Assembly (NCBI GenBank): GCA_964471215.1
Contig: CAYYFC010000060.1
Location: 1 to 5,812 of the forward strand
Length of the DNA: 5,812 nucleotides
From: Archaeoglobus_B sp964471215
GTDB lineage: Archaea; Halobacteriota; Archaeoglobi; Archaeoglobales; Archaeoglobaceae
Reading direction: 5' to 3'
Of this stretch, positions 1-5,732 are shown piece after piece. The position numbers and the translations under genes were made by a program. A model generated the notes under the pieces. It made no database searches, had not been told where the DNA came from, and saw nothing but the letters and a program-made list of their open reading frames with translations. Each line of letters begins with the position of its first letter. The stretch's first letter is position 1.

Positions 1-25
1 ATAACGAATGGTATGGATTCGTTAT
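1..25. repeat. Perfect 9-bp stem hairpin at the left edge
   Basis: Bases 1-9 (ATAACGAAT) and 17-25 (ATTCGTTAT) are perfect reverse complements around a 7-nt loop. An A7 run at 37-43 (T7 on the minus strand) lies shortly downstream. The structure is certain. Its role is not: it could be an operator, the 3' end of an upstream transcript, or part of a mobile-element end, because the window starts exactly at its first base and its outer context is missing. Confidence 0.6.
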
Positions 26-45
26 CATAGATATTTAAAAAAATT

Positions 46-198
46 TGTGACCTACCCCGCCCTAAACAGTAGTTCCGAAAGTGGAATATTTGGCAACCAG
101 ATAAAAATTCAAGGAGTATTTCAAAACTAAATAAAAATCCTCAACCCCATTTAGGTCAACCTAATTGCCAACTTTCGGAACTACTGTGAAGAGCGAGG
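46..198 (-). mobile_element. Decayed IS605/TnpB-type right-end motif, interrupted by a MITE
   Basis: Bases 46-66 repeat 5766-5786 with one mismatch. Read on the minus strand, the motif is a G-rich hairpin arm followed by GTAGGTCAC, which resembles the right ends of IS200/IS605-family TnpB elements, where a hairpin with a TTTA-type loop sits just inside the boundary. The second hairpin arm is missing directly after the TAAA loop at 63-66 but appears at 191-198 (GAGCGAGG), after the 120-bp inverted-repeat element. In minus-strand RNA, 198-191 can pair with 55-62 in all 8 positions, two as G-U. The two parts therefore look like one hairpin split by an insertion. No tnpA or tnpB reading frame is present here, so this would be a solo end or relic. 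The repeat match is seen directly; the family assignment comes from memory of such ends. Confidence 0.55.
67..186. mobile_element. 120-bp MITE-like element with 16-17 bp terminal inverted repeats
   Basis: CAGTAGTTCCGAAAGT at 67-82 is perfectly inverted at 171-186; the match extends to 17 bp if A66/T187 are included. After an 8-nt bulge (83-90) the stem resumes as TGGCAA (91-96) with TTGCCA (165-170), giving about 22-23 paired positions. The interior is AT-rich and non-coding, contains ATAAAAAT twice (101-108 and 131-138), and holds a small perfect inverted repeat TTAGGT-CA-ACCTAA at 151-164. The flanks TAAA (63-66) and TGAA (187-190) could be a 4-bp target duplication with one change. Length, inverted ends and lack of coding fit a non-autonomous element mobilised in trans by a DDE transposase; I do not recognise the parent IS. 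An alternative is a structured regulatory RNA or palindrome upstream of tfe. Confidence 0.6.
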
Positions 199-212
199 TT
201 TTGCAAGCAACA

Positions 213-224
213 TTTTTATAAATT
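213..224 (+). promoter_or_regulatory. TATA box of tfe
   Basis: TTTTTATAAATT is centred near 218, about 26-29 bp upstream of the tfe start. Transcription would begin at about 243-248, on or within a few bases of the ATG, so the message is probably leaderless or nearly so; no Shine-Dalgarno sequence is visible. The box lies only 15 bp past the end of the interrupted right-end/MITE region. A second AT stretch at 233-243 is too close to the start to serve. Confidence 0.6.
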
Positions 225-247
225 CTCGGGCCAATATATATTAATTG

Positions 248-757
248 ATGAATTCGTTAAATACGGAGGAACTAATTAGAGAACTTATAGAGAGAACTGC
301 AGGAGAGGTAGGGATCATAATATGGGAGTTGAAACCAAAAAAGGAGTTTACGGATGAAGAGCTGTCAATAATCCTTGAGCTGGAGATAAATGACGTAAGA
401 AAGGCTCTTTTTGCACTTTACGAAATAGGTCTTGCAGAGTACAGGAGGAAAAGGGATGACGATACTGGATGGATAGAATACTACTGGAAGATAAATTACG
501 ATAGGCAGAAAGAAGTCCTTAAAAGGGAACTATTGAAGGCTAAGAAAAAGCTGGAGGAGAAAATAGAGGATGAAAGTTTAAAGATGTACTATATATGCCA
601 GAACGGCTGTATAAAGGTAAGTTATGAACAGGCAATGGAATTAAACTTCATATGCCCTAAATGCGGTGGAGTGCTTGAATATCTCGATTCCAGCATTGCG
701 ATAGAGAAGATAAAGGAGGAGATAAAGAAGATTGAAGAGGTCATATCAAATCTCTAA
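248..757 (+). CDS. tfe: Transcription factor E alpha subunit (TFE, TFIIE-alpha homologue)
   Basis: General archaeal transcription factor that joins the TBP-TFB-RNA polymerase complex at the promoter and helps open the DNA. Counting from ATG 248 (169 aa), residues about 4-80 form a winged helix ending in the aromatic WIEYYWKINYD stretch, about 85-112 a charged coiled coil, and about 115-145 a zinc ribbon with Cys117, Cys121, Cys136 and Cys139. The first cysteine pair is spaced C-x3-C rather than C-x2-C, the second is C-x2-C. A lysine/glutamate-rich helix closes the protein. Length and domain order match archaeal TFE. An in-frame TTG at 245 is possible but the ATG is preferred, since the TATA box points to a leaderless start. 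Its stop codon touches that of rbcL on the other strand, so the two transcripts must overlap at their 3' ends. Confidence 0.93.
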   Translation: MNSLNTEELIRELIERTAGEVGIIIWELKPKKEFTDEELSIILELEINDVRKALFALYEIGLAEYRRKRDDDTGWIEYYWKINYDRQKEVLKRELLKAKKKLEEKIEDESLKMYYICQNGCIKVSYEQAMELNFICPKCGGVLEYLDSSIAIEKIKEEIKKIEEVISNL

Positions 758-1990
758 TCATTTAGGCTTGACATAACCCCAAGTTTCCAGCGCTCTTCTC
801 AATTCCTTTCCACCTTCCTCCAAACCCCTTTTACTCAACGTAAGATCTATCGCCTCTCTTAAGGCAGTTGCACCTGCCCTTGTCCCATCAGGATGCCCGT
901 GAACTCCTCCCCCAGCCTGTATTATCACGTCTATTCCAAATAGATCTATTATATCCGGGATGAGTCCGGGATGAAGACCTCCGGAGGAAACGGGGAATAC
1001 GGGTTTTATATGATACCAGCTTGATCTGCAAAGATCAATCAGACTTTTTATCTCACCAACTGCTCCTACCATCTTACCGACACCCGTACCTACGTGGATG
1101 TTGTCAACCCCTATGAGCCTTGATATCTTTAATATTACTCCAAAAGATATGCCGTGATCGGGATTCCTTGTAAAAGATGCATGCATTGCCCTGTGTGCAT
1201 GAATTGCGAGATTAAGGTCTTCGCATTCTTTTCTAATTGTCTGTAATGCTGAGAAGCCGACTGTGATTATGTCGACCATAACAAACTCGTTTCCGTAATC
1301 TGAAACCATTTTTGCCCTTTTTATCATTTCTCTGCATTCCGATGTTATGTTTACAAGATAACTCTTTTTTTCTCCAGTTTCATTCTCGACTATATCCCTA
1401 ATTTTCATAACACTCCTAAGTCTTTTTTCAAATCCTATAAAGCTCTGACCTGTCAGGTTCTCGTCGTCTTTTACAAGATCTATACCGCCCATCCATGCCT
1501 CATACGCAACCCTCGAATACTCATCAACATCAAACCCCACCTTGGGTTTTGGAACAGTAGCCGTGATCGGTCTATCCCTTATCCCCAAAATCTTCCTTAC
1601 ACCTTCTATTCCAAATCCCGGTCCTTTGAATGCCCTGACGTACTCCTCAGAGAACTCCACATCCTCCAGTCTAAGATTTTTAATTGCCCTCATACCGAAT
1701 ACGTTACCGGCTATGGAGCTGAGAAGCTGCGGTATATTTCCCAATTCGAACAAATCGATCGGATATGCAATTTTGACGGTTTTGTCTCTTATCTCAAACA
1801 CCCTCGCCATCAAATCTCTAATCCTTTCTGGAACGTTTGAAAGTTCCGTCCATGTTCCCACAGAGCTCTCCGATGCAACTCTTCCGGCAGCCTCTTCTAT
1901 GGATATTCCATCCGGTTCAAGTTTAAAAGTACAAATTATATCGCTTCTCTTCGGCCTGTAATCAAGATCTACGAAATCGAGATACTTCAT
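758..1990 (-). CDS. rbcL: Ribulose-1,5-bisphosphate carboxylase, archaeal form III type, large subunit
   Basis: Carboxylates ribulose-1,5-bisphosphate to two 3-phosphoglycerates. Archaeal form III enzymes are known from the AMP salvage pathway and, with phosphoribulokinase, from a reductive hexulose-phosphate cycle; neither set of partner genes is in view. By spinach equivalence the active site is complete: Glu41 (E60), Thr46-Trp47, Asn96 (N123), Lys148 and Lys150 (K175, K177), carbamylated Lys174 with Asp176-Glu177 (K201, D203, E204), His266-Arg267 (H294, R295), His299 (H327), loop-6 Lys306 (K334), Ser336 (S379) and the Gly360-Gly361 phosphate site. That argues for true RuBisCO rather than a form IV relative. 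At 410 aa it is shorter than the roughly 425-444 aa usual for form III; about 15 residues are missing between loop 6 and strand 7, and the residue two after the loop-6 lysine is Val308 instead of Glu. The ATG has no Shine-Dalgarno but a well-placed TATA box. Confidence 0.94.
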   Translation of the reverse strand: MKYLDFVDLDYRPKRSDIICTFKLEPDGISIEEAAGRVASESSVGTWTELSNVPERIRDLMARVFEIRDKTVKIAYPIDLFELGNIPQLLSSIAGNVFGMRAIKNLRLEDVEFSEEYVRAFKGPGFGIEGVRKILGIRDRPITATVPKPKVGFDVDEYSRVAYEAWMGGIDLVKDDENLTGQSFIGFEKRLRSVMKIRDIVENETGEKKSYLVNITSECREMIKRAKMVSDYGNEFVMVDIITVGFSALQTIRKECEDLNLAIHAHRAMHASFTRNPDHGISFGVILKISRLIGVDNIHVGTGVGKMVGAVGEIKSLIDLCRSSWYHIKPVFPVSSGGLHPGLIPDIIDLFGIDVIIQAGGGVHGHPDGTRAGATALREAIDLTLSKRGLEEGGKELRRALETWGYVKPK

Positions 1991-1992
1991 GA

Positions 1993-2008
1993 TCGATTAT
2001 TCCATCGA
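1993..2008. promoter_or_regulatory. Small inverted repeat between the TATA box and the start of rbcL
   Basis: TCGAT (1993-1997) and ATCGA (2004-2008) are inverted around a 6-nt spacer, filling the space between the rbcL TATA box and its start codon. A repressor bound here would block polymerase loading. A 5-bp arm can arise by chance, so this is only a possible operator. Confidence 0.2.
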
Positions 2009-2020
2009 ATTTAAATATTT
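2009..2020 (-). promoter_or_regulatory. TATA box of rbcL, overlapping the upstream gene's stop codon
   Basis: On the minus strand the sequence reads AAATATTTAAAT, centred 24-27 bp upstream of the rbcL ATG, so the transcript should start at or beside the A of the start codon. The box covers the last codons and the TAA stop (2011-2013) of the nuclease gene. rbcL can therefore be transcribed alone as well as by read-through from the drg-nuclease unit. Confidence 0.55.
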
Positions 2021-2913
2021 CTTATCTCAAATCCCAGCCCCCTTAACATGTTTATCAAATCTCTGTTATTTCCGACGACTATTCTTTTTCCTTTTTTATA
2101 CTTTTCAGCAATCTCATAAAGTATCCTTATAAGCTTTCTTTTTTCCGCCTTTAACTCCCTTTTTTTAACATATGCAACCATTTTGATCCTGTTCCTAAAA
2201 TCTTCTGATATGAAAGATCCGTTTGATGCAAAAACAAGTCCTTTTATATGCCCAAACCAGTAGACAACAATTCCCCTACCGAACTCCTTAAAGTAATCGT
2301 AATACTGTTTTCTCCAGTATGCTGAGTGAATTCTTATGTCCCCGAACATAGCCTTACTCTCCATCCACTTTACATCTTCCCAGATTGGTTTCATGAGATA
2401 GAAATCCGGTGTCTTCTTACATGTTCCTCTCAGCATGCCTTCGACAGAGAATTCAACAGACATCGATTCAAGCCAGTCCATTATTATCCTCTCTCCTATA
2501 TATCCCTTTACAGTCTGAAATCTGATGGCTACCGGAGAGTACACGTAATCCTTTAAAATCGCATCCAGTACAAGATCTACAAGATCCTGATCGTCCAGTA
2601 TATCCGGATTCCTCAATGCATTCCTAATCAGTCCACTCGTATATCCAAGAGATTTCAGGAGAAATCTAATCCTTAAAATGGGGGGCAGTCTAAGCCATCT
2701 CGGAATTCTTCTGTTTTTATTCCAGTACTCTGCAAGCTCGTTTAACCTCTCAAGATAATAAGTGTATTTCCTCTTGACGTATTCGACTATTCTCTGATTC
2801 AGTATGGATGAAAGGGTTGATTTCGGGTATTCAAATTTGTTAAGATCCTTTAGCGATCTAAGACCTCTCCTGATCCTTAAGAACTCCTCGATATCCAGAA
2901 CTGGACCGGACAT
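2011..2913 (-). CDS. CDIN1-like (TPD-motif) PD-(D/E)XK nuclease, uncharacterised in archaea
   Basis: Appears to be a full-length archaeal relative of eukaryotic CDIN1 (C15orf41), the nuclease partner of codanin-1, mutated in congenital dyserythropoietic anaemia type I. What I see: an N-terminal helical region (about 20-125, with SLKDL, RNPDI and KDYVYSP stretches recalling CDIN1), then the nuclease core with Glu141 in IGERIIMDWLE, Asp170 in KKTPDFYL, Glu185 and Lys187 in WMESKAMFGD, and a Q-x3-Y motif at Gln203-Tyr207, followed by GIVVYWFG (214-221). These fit a complete PD-(D/E)XK site with bound metal. A basic C-terminal extension (about 246-300) goes beyond my memory of the human protein and may bind nucleic acid. 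The ATG lies 3 bp after the drg stop with no clear Shine-Dalgarno, suggesting reinitiation after drg. Substrate and cellular role are unknown. Confidence 0.8.
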   Translation of the reverse strand: MSGPVLDIEEFLRIRRGLRSLKDLNKFEYPKSTLSSILNQRIVEYVKRKYTYYLERLNELAEYWNKNRRIPRWLRLPPILRIRFLLKSLGYTSGLIRNALRNPDILDDQDLVDLVLDAILKDYVYSPVAIRFQTVKGYIGERIIMDWLESMSVEFSVEGMLRGTCKKTPDFYLMKPIWEDVKWMESKAMFGDIRIHSAYWRKQYYDYFKEFGRGIVVYWFGHIKGLVFASNGSFISEDFRNRIKMVAYVKKRELKAEKRKLIRILYEIAEKYKKGKRIVVGNNRDLINMLRGLGFEIRNI

Positions 2914-2916
2914 GGG

Positions 2917-3981
2917 TTATGCGTATATCGTTAAAACATCCCCGTCCTCGAGCACATGATCAAGTCCAACCCTCTGCCCCTGATACCTTACCGATCTACC
3001 CCAAACCCTCGCATATCTAAAATCCTTAATCATTTCCCTATGAAGCTTCATGCATACATCGGCAACTGTACATCCCTTTCTCATAACAAGCGGCTCGTTG
3101 AAATCAGGTTTTTTACCTGGAGGCTTCAGGTATATCCTTATAAAATCGAATTTCTGATATATCCTTTCCACTAAGAGATCAAGGTTTATTCCCTCCTTAG
3201 CAGAGATCGGAATTACGTCATCGGGGAGTTCTGGTCTGTAAAGGTCGATTTTATTGACAACAGTTATCGACGGTATGTAAACCCTGTTACCCATAACTGC
3301 GTCTATGAGTCTATCGATCGTTATGTCTTCCCTGATTATAACTTCTGCGTTGTGTATCCTGTTTTCCTTCAGTATCTCGACAATTGTTTTCTCACCGATT
3401 GAAAGTGGGACTGTTGAATTTATCTTTATACCTCCTCTATCCCTCTTTTTTATGATAACATCTGGAGGTTTCTGATCAAGCCTTATACCAGCCTCATAAA
3501 GCTCTTTTTTTATTAGATCTATCTTATCTATATTGAACACATCTGTGACTATTACGATCAAATCGGCATTCCTCACAAAACTTAGAACCTCTCTTCCCCT
3601 TCCCCTACCCCTCGAAGCACCCTCAACAAGTCCGGGAACATCCACTATTTGAATTCTGGCACCCTTATACTCAAGCATACCGGGAACAGGTCTTGCAGTT
3701 GTAAAGTCGTAATCAGCCACTTCGCTTCTGGCATTGGTTAAAGCGTTTAGAAGTGTTGACTTTCCAACTGAGGGAAATCCTATTAAAAAAACGCTCGCAT
3801 CTCCCTCTTTTTTTATAGAAAATCCAATTCCCCTAGACTTCTTTTGTCTCTGTCTTTCTAGCTCCTCCTTCAGCTTTGCAAGCTTTGCCTTTAACCTTCC
3901 TATGTGGTGTTCCGTAGCTTTGTTGTATGGAGTTCTCCTTATCTCATCCTCAAGTCTTCTGATCTCCTGAGTTAAATCCAT
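2917..3981 (-). CDS. drg: DRG-family (OBG/TRAFAC class) GTPase with TGS domain
   Basis: Developmentally regulated GTP-binding protein homologue; in eukaryotes DRG proteins associate with translating ribosomes and help resolve stalling, and archaea usually have one. Layout over 354 aa: a basic N-terminal helix-turn-helix region rich in Lys/Arg/Glu (1-55), the GTPase domain with G1 GFPSVGKS (68-75), G2 in DFTTARPVPG (92-101), G3 DVPG (114-117), an inserted S5D2L-like segment (about 165-235), G4 NKID (243-246), G5 SAK (260-262), and a C-terminal TGS domain (about 279-354) ending in DGDVLTIYA. All nucleotide-binding motifs are intact. The G2 stretch reads TTARPVPG where DRG proteins typically have TTLTCIPG, a modest difference. 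Its start has a TATA box at leaderless distance. It is the first gene of a unit with the nuclease 3 bp downstream, and diverges from dphB. Confidence 0.92.
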   Translation of the reverse strand: MDLTQEIRRLEDEIRRTPYNKATEHHIGRLKAKLAKLKEELERQRQKKSRGIGFSIKKEGDASVFLIGFPSVGKSTLLNALTNARSEVADYDFTTARPVPGMLEYKGARIQIVDVPGLVEGASRGRGRGREVLSFVRNADLIVIVTDVFNIDKIDLIKKELYEAGIRLDQKPPDVIIKKRDRGGIKINSTVPLSIGEKTIVEILKENRIHNAEVIIREDITIDRLIDAVMGNRVYIPSITVVNKIDLYRPELPDDVIPISAKEGINLDLLVERIYQKFDFIRIYLKPPGKKPDFNEPLVMRKGCTVADVCMKLHREMIKDFRYARVWGRSVRYQGQRVGLDHVLEDGDVLTIYA

Positions 3982-4002
3982 CGTTCACAGATAACCTTTA
4001 GC

Positions 4003-4012
4003 TATTTAAAAC
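4003..4012 (-). promoter_or_regulatory. TATA box of drg
   Basis: The minus strand reads TTTAAATA with its centre about 25 bp upstream of the drg ATG, which places the transcript start at the start codon and predicts a leaderless mRNA covering drg and the nuclease. No Shine-Dalgarno is seen before the ATG. Confidence 0.6.
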
Positions 4013-4018
4013 CCTTTG

Positions 4019-4029
4019 TTATAGTAAAA
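4019..4029 (+). promoter_or_regulatory. Likely TATA box of dphB
   Basis: TTATAGTAAAA lies about 28-30 bp upstream of ATG 4053. It is a weaker match than the drg box and sits only 6 bp from it on the opposite strand, so the factor-binding regions of the two divergent promoters must overlap. Confidence 0.45.
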
Positions 4030-4052
4030 TCAATAAGATCTTTCAAAATCCA

Positions 4053-4817
4053 ATGTCTATGCTAATATTCATCGGAATGGGATTGTGGGACGAGAGGGAT
4101 ATATCGTGCAAGGGCCTTGAAGTGGCCAAAAAAGCTGACGAGGTTTGCATAGAATTCTATACGTCGAAGCTAATGGGAACAGATCTAAAGAGAATTGAAA
4201 GATTTATAGGTAGGAGAATAAGGGTTCTTGAGAGGGGAGATCTCGAGGAGAGATGTGACAGGATAATTGAAACAGCCAGGAACAGGGATGTAGTAATTTT
4301 GACGGCAGGAGATCCTATGATAGCTACGACGCATTCTGCATTAAGACTGGAAGCAGAAAAAAAAGGTGTAAGGACAACCATAATTCATTCTGCAAGTATA
4401 ATCAGTGCAGTATGTGGACTTACTGGTTTACACAACTATAAATTCGGAAAATCAGCAACCATTAGCTGGATTCCATCAAGAACCCCGTTAGATGTGATAA
4501 ATCAGAATCTGAGCATAAATGCACATACACTGTTATACCTTGATCTCCATCCGAGACCGATGCTTATAAGGGATGGTATAGAGATACTGATGAAGATTGA
4601 CAGGAGGATAGGAGATCTATTTGGTGTCGGAATTGCAAGGGCTGGCAGTACTAACCCGGATGTGAAATGCGACAGACTTAAGAAGTTAATTGATTACGAT
4701 TTCGGTGATCCTTTGCACGTGCTCGTTGTGCTTTCAAAAAAACTACATTTCATGGAATTTGAATGCCTAAAGGTATTTGCCGATGCACCCGATGAACTGG
4801 AAGAATTAGTTGAATAG
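4053..4817 (+). CDS. dphB: Diphthine synthase (diphthamide biosynthesis methyltransferase)
   Basis: S-adenosylmethionine-dependent methyltransferase that methylates the modified histidine of elongation factor 2 during diphthamide synthesis, in the cytoplasm. The 254-aa length and sequence match archaeal DphB and the tetrapyrrole-methylase fold: N-terminal FIGMGLWDERDI (6-17), EFYTSKLMGT (34-43), the SAM-site TAGDPMIATTH (84-94), a conserved HSASIISAVCGLTGLHNYKF stretch (112-131) with GKSAT (132-136), ARAGS (195-199) and DFGDPLH (216-222). ATG 4053 is used because the TATA spacing suits it; the in-frame ATG at 4059 gives MLIFIG, closer to the usual N-terminus, and cannot be excluded. It diverges from drg, another translation gene. 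Its TAG stop touches the stop of ftr on the opposite strand. Confidence 0.95.
   Translation: MSMLIFIGMGLWDERDISCKGLEVAKKADEVCIEFYTSKLMGTDLKRIERFIGRRIRVLERGDLEERCDRIIETARNRDVVILTAGDPMIATTHSALRLEAEKKGVRTTIIHSASIISAVCGLTGLHNYKFGKSATISWIPSRTPLDVINQNLSINAHTLLYLDLHPRPMLIRDGIEILMKIDRRIGDLFGVGIARAGSTNPDVKCDRLKKLIDYDFGDPLHVLVVLSKKLHFMEFECLKVFADAPDELEELVE
4736..4742 (-). terminator. Candidate T-run terminator for ftr inside dphB
   Basis: The minus strand carries T7 about 76 nt past the ftr stop codon, the best oligo-T downstream of that gene. Archaeal polymerase commonly terminates at T-runs. Because the two stops abut, any terminator must lie inside the opposite gene. This is a position-based guess. 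Confidence 0.25.
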
Positions 4818-5714
4818 TCAATCTTTAATCAGATCTCTTAGATAGATTTTGTGCCTTCCAAGCTTTCCTCCGTAATTTCCTGCGGATATCTTCAGAACTC
4901 CATCGACGCTTGCCCCGACCTCAATGCATATCCTCATAGCACTTTTAACCGAATCCAAATCTATACCGTTTATGACTATTTCCGGAATTGCCTTAACGTC
5001 TTCAGGAACCCTTGAATCTGGTATTTTGTTCCTTAATAAAGGGCAGTATGGATGGTTTGTCGTAGGTCCTATCTCAGGATACTTTGTTTCGGGTTTAGAT
5101 CCGGCCGAGCATATATCGAACGGAGTTATTACACCATCGACCTTCTTCAATGCTTCAACGGCTTTTTCACCCACTTCGAGTGCGGATTCCTCGCTTTCAC
5201 AGAAATACCATATGTTTCCCCCAGCAATCCCGTTTGCATAGCCTATGTATCTCTCGATCAGGAATTCGCCAAACATTATAGGTATAACTATCACATCTCT
5301 TCCGAACCTCTTCTCGAACCATTCGTATCCGTCACCGCATCTACCGACGTTTATCTCAGCGTCTATGTAATCATCACCATCTGTCGCGTTGAAAACCCTT
5401 GTAGTTGGGACTACGAGGATGCCCTGTCTTATCCTCTTCCCAACCTCCCTCATCAGGAGATCTTTGAAGTTCTTTATCTTCGGAACCCATATCTGAATAA
5501 TCGCTCCAACCCTTCTATCAGGCGTTTCGTTTGGACTTAGCCATTTCTCAATCCCCGCTTCCGATTCACCGAACACTGTGCATGGTAGTGAGGTTGCTGA
5601 ATTTACCGCCTTTTCAAGAAGCCACGCGTGCTTCGCTGTAACTATTAATCTGACATATATACCGTCAAATGCCTCGCAGTAGGTATCCTCGACTTCAACA
5701 CCTCTGAACTCCAT
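4818..5714 (-). CDS. ftr: Formylmethanofuran:tetrahydromethanopterin formyltransferase
   Basis: Transfers the formyl group between formylmethanofuran and N5-formyl-tetrahydromethanopterin (EC 2.3.1.101), a soluble step of the methanogenic or reverse C1 pathway used by methanogens, Archaeoglobales and anaerobic alkane oxidisers. The 298-aa length equals the family norm. Recognised stretches: VEVEDTYCEAF (6-16), ESEAGIEKWLSPNETPD (50-66), VPTTRVFNA (102-110), GIAGGN (162-167), ITPFDICSAGSK (196-207), EIVINGID (245-252) and the C-terminal KISAGNYGGKLG (275-286). The ATG has a TATA box at leaderless distance. The downstream end abuts dphB with no gap, and the upstream end is close to an IS605-like element end. 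It may be one of two Ftr paralogues, since some Archaeoglobales carry two; this cannot be told from the window. Confidence 0.95.
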   Translation of the reverse strand: MEFRGVEVEDTYCEAFDGIYVRLIVTAKHAWLLEKAVNSATSLPCTVFGESEAGIEKWLSPNETPDRRVGAIIQIWVPKIKNFKDLLMREVGKRIRQGILVVPTTRVFNATDGDDYIDAEINVGRCGDGYEWFEKRFGRDVIVIPIMFGEFLIERYIGYANGIAGGNIWYFCESEESALEVGEKAVEALKKVDGVITPFDICSAGSKPETKYPEIGPTTNHPYCPLLRNKIPDSRVPEDVKAIPEIVINGIDLDSVKSAMRICIEVGASVDGVLKISAGNYGGKLGRHKIYLRDLIKD

Positions 5715-5732
5715 AATCAGAATTGATACCTG

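Noticed and set aside
97..152. Two ATAAAAAT-containing stretches 30 bp apart, considered as a CRISPR-like or tandem repeat
   Set aside because: Only 8 bases match exactly, there are just two units, and the similarity outside is AT-rich noise inside the inverted-repeat element.
245..247. TTG at 245 as the tfe start
   Set aside because: It adds one residue directly before an ATG; a leaderless transcript, suggested by the TATA spacing, strongly favours AUG.
1..247. A tRNA or other standard RNA gene in the left non-coding region
   Set aside because: No cloverleaf, TTCGA-type T-arm or other conserved RNA motif is visible; the structure is explained by inverted repeats.
1542..1961. A 139-codon open frame on the plus strand opposite rbcL
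   Set aside because: It lies wholly antisense to a confidently recognised RuBisCO gene, has no promoter and shows no recognisable domain; it is a coding shadow.
758..1990. Classification of the RuBisCO gene as a non-carboxylating form IV relative
   Set aside because: All catalytic and carbamylation residues that form IV proteins typically lose are present, so the loop deletion alone does not justify it.
5052..5540. A 162-codon open frame on the plus strand opposite ftr
   Set aside because: It is antisense to ftr, rich in Tyr, Ser and Cys in the way of random frames, and overlaps another shadow frame; no support for a gene.
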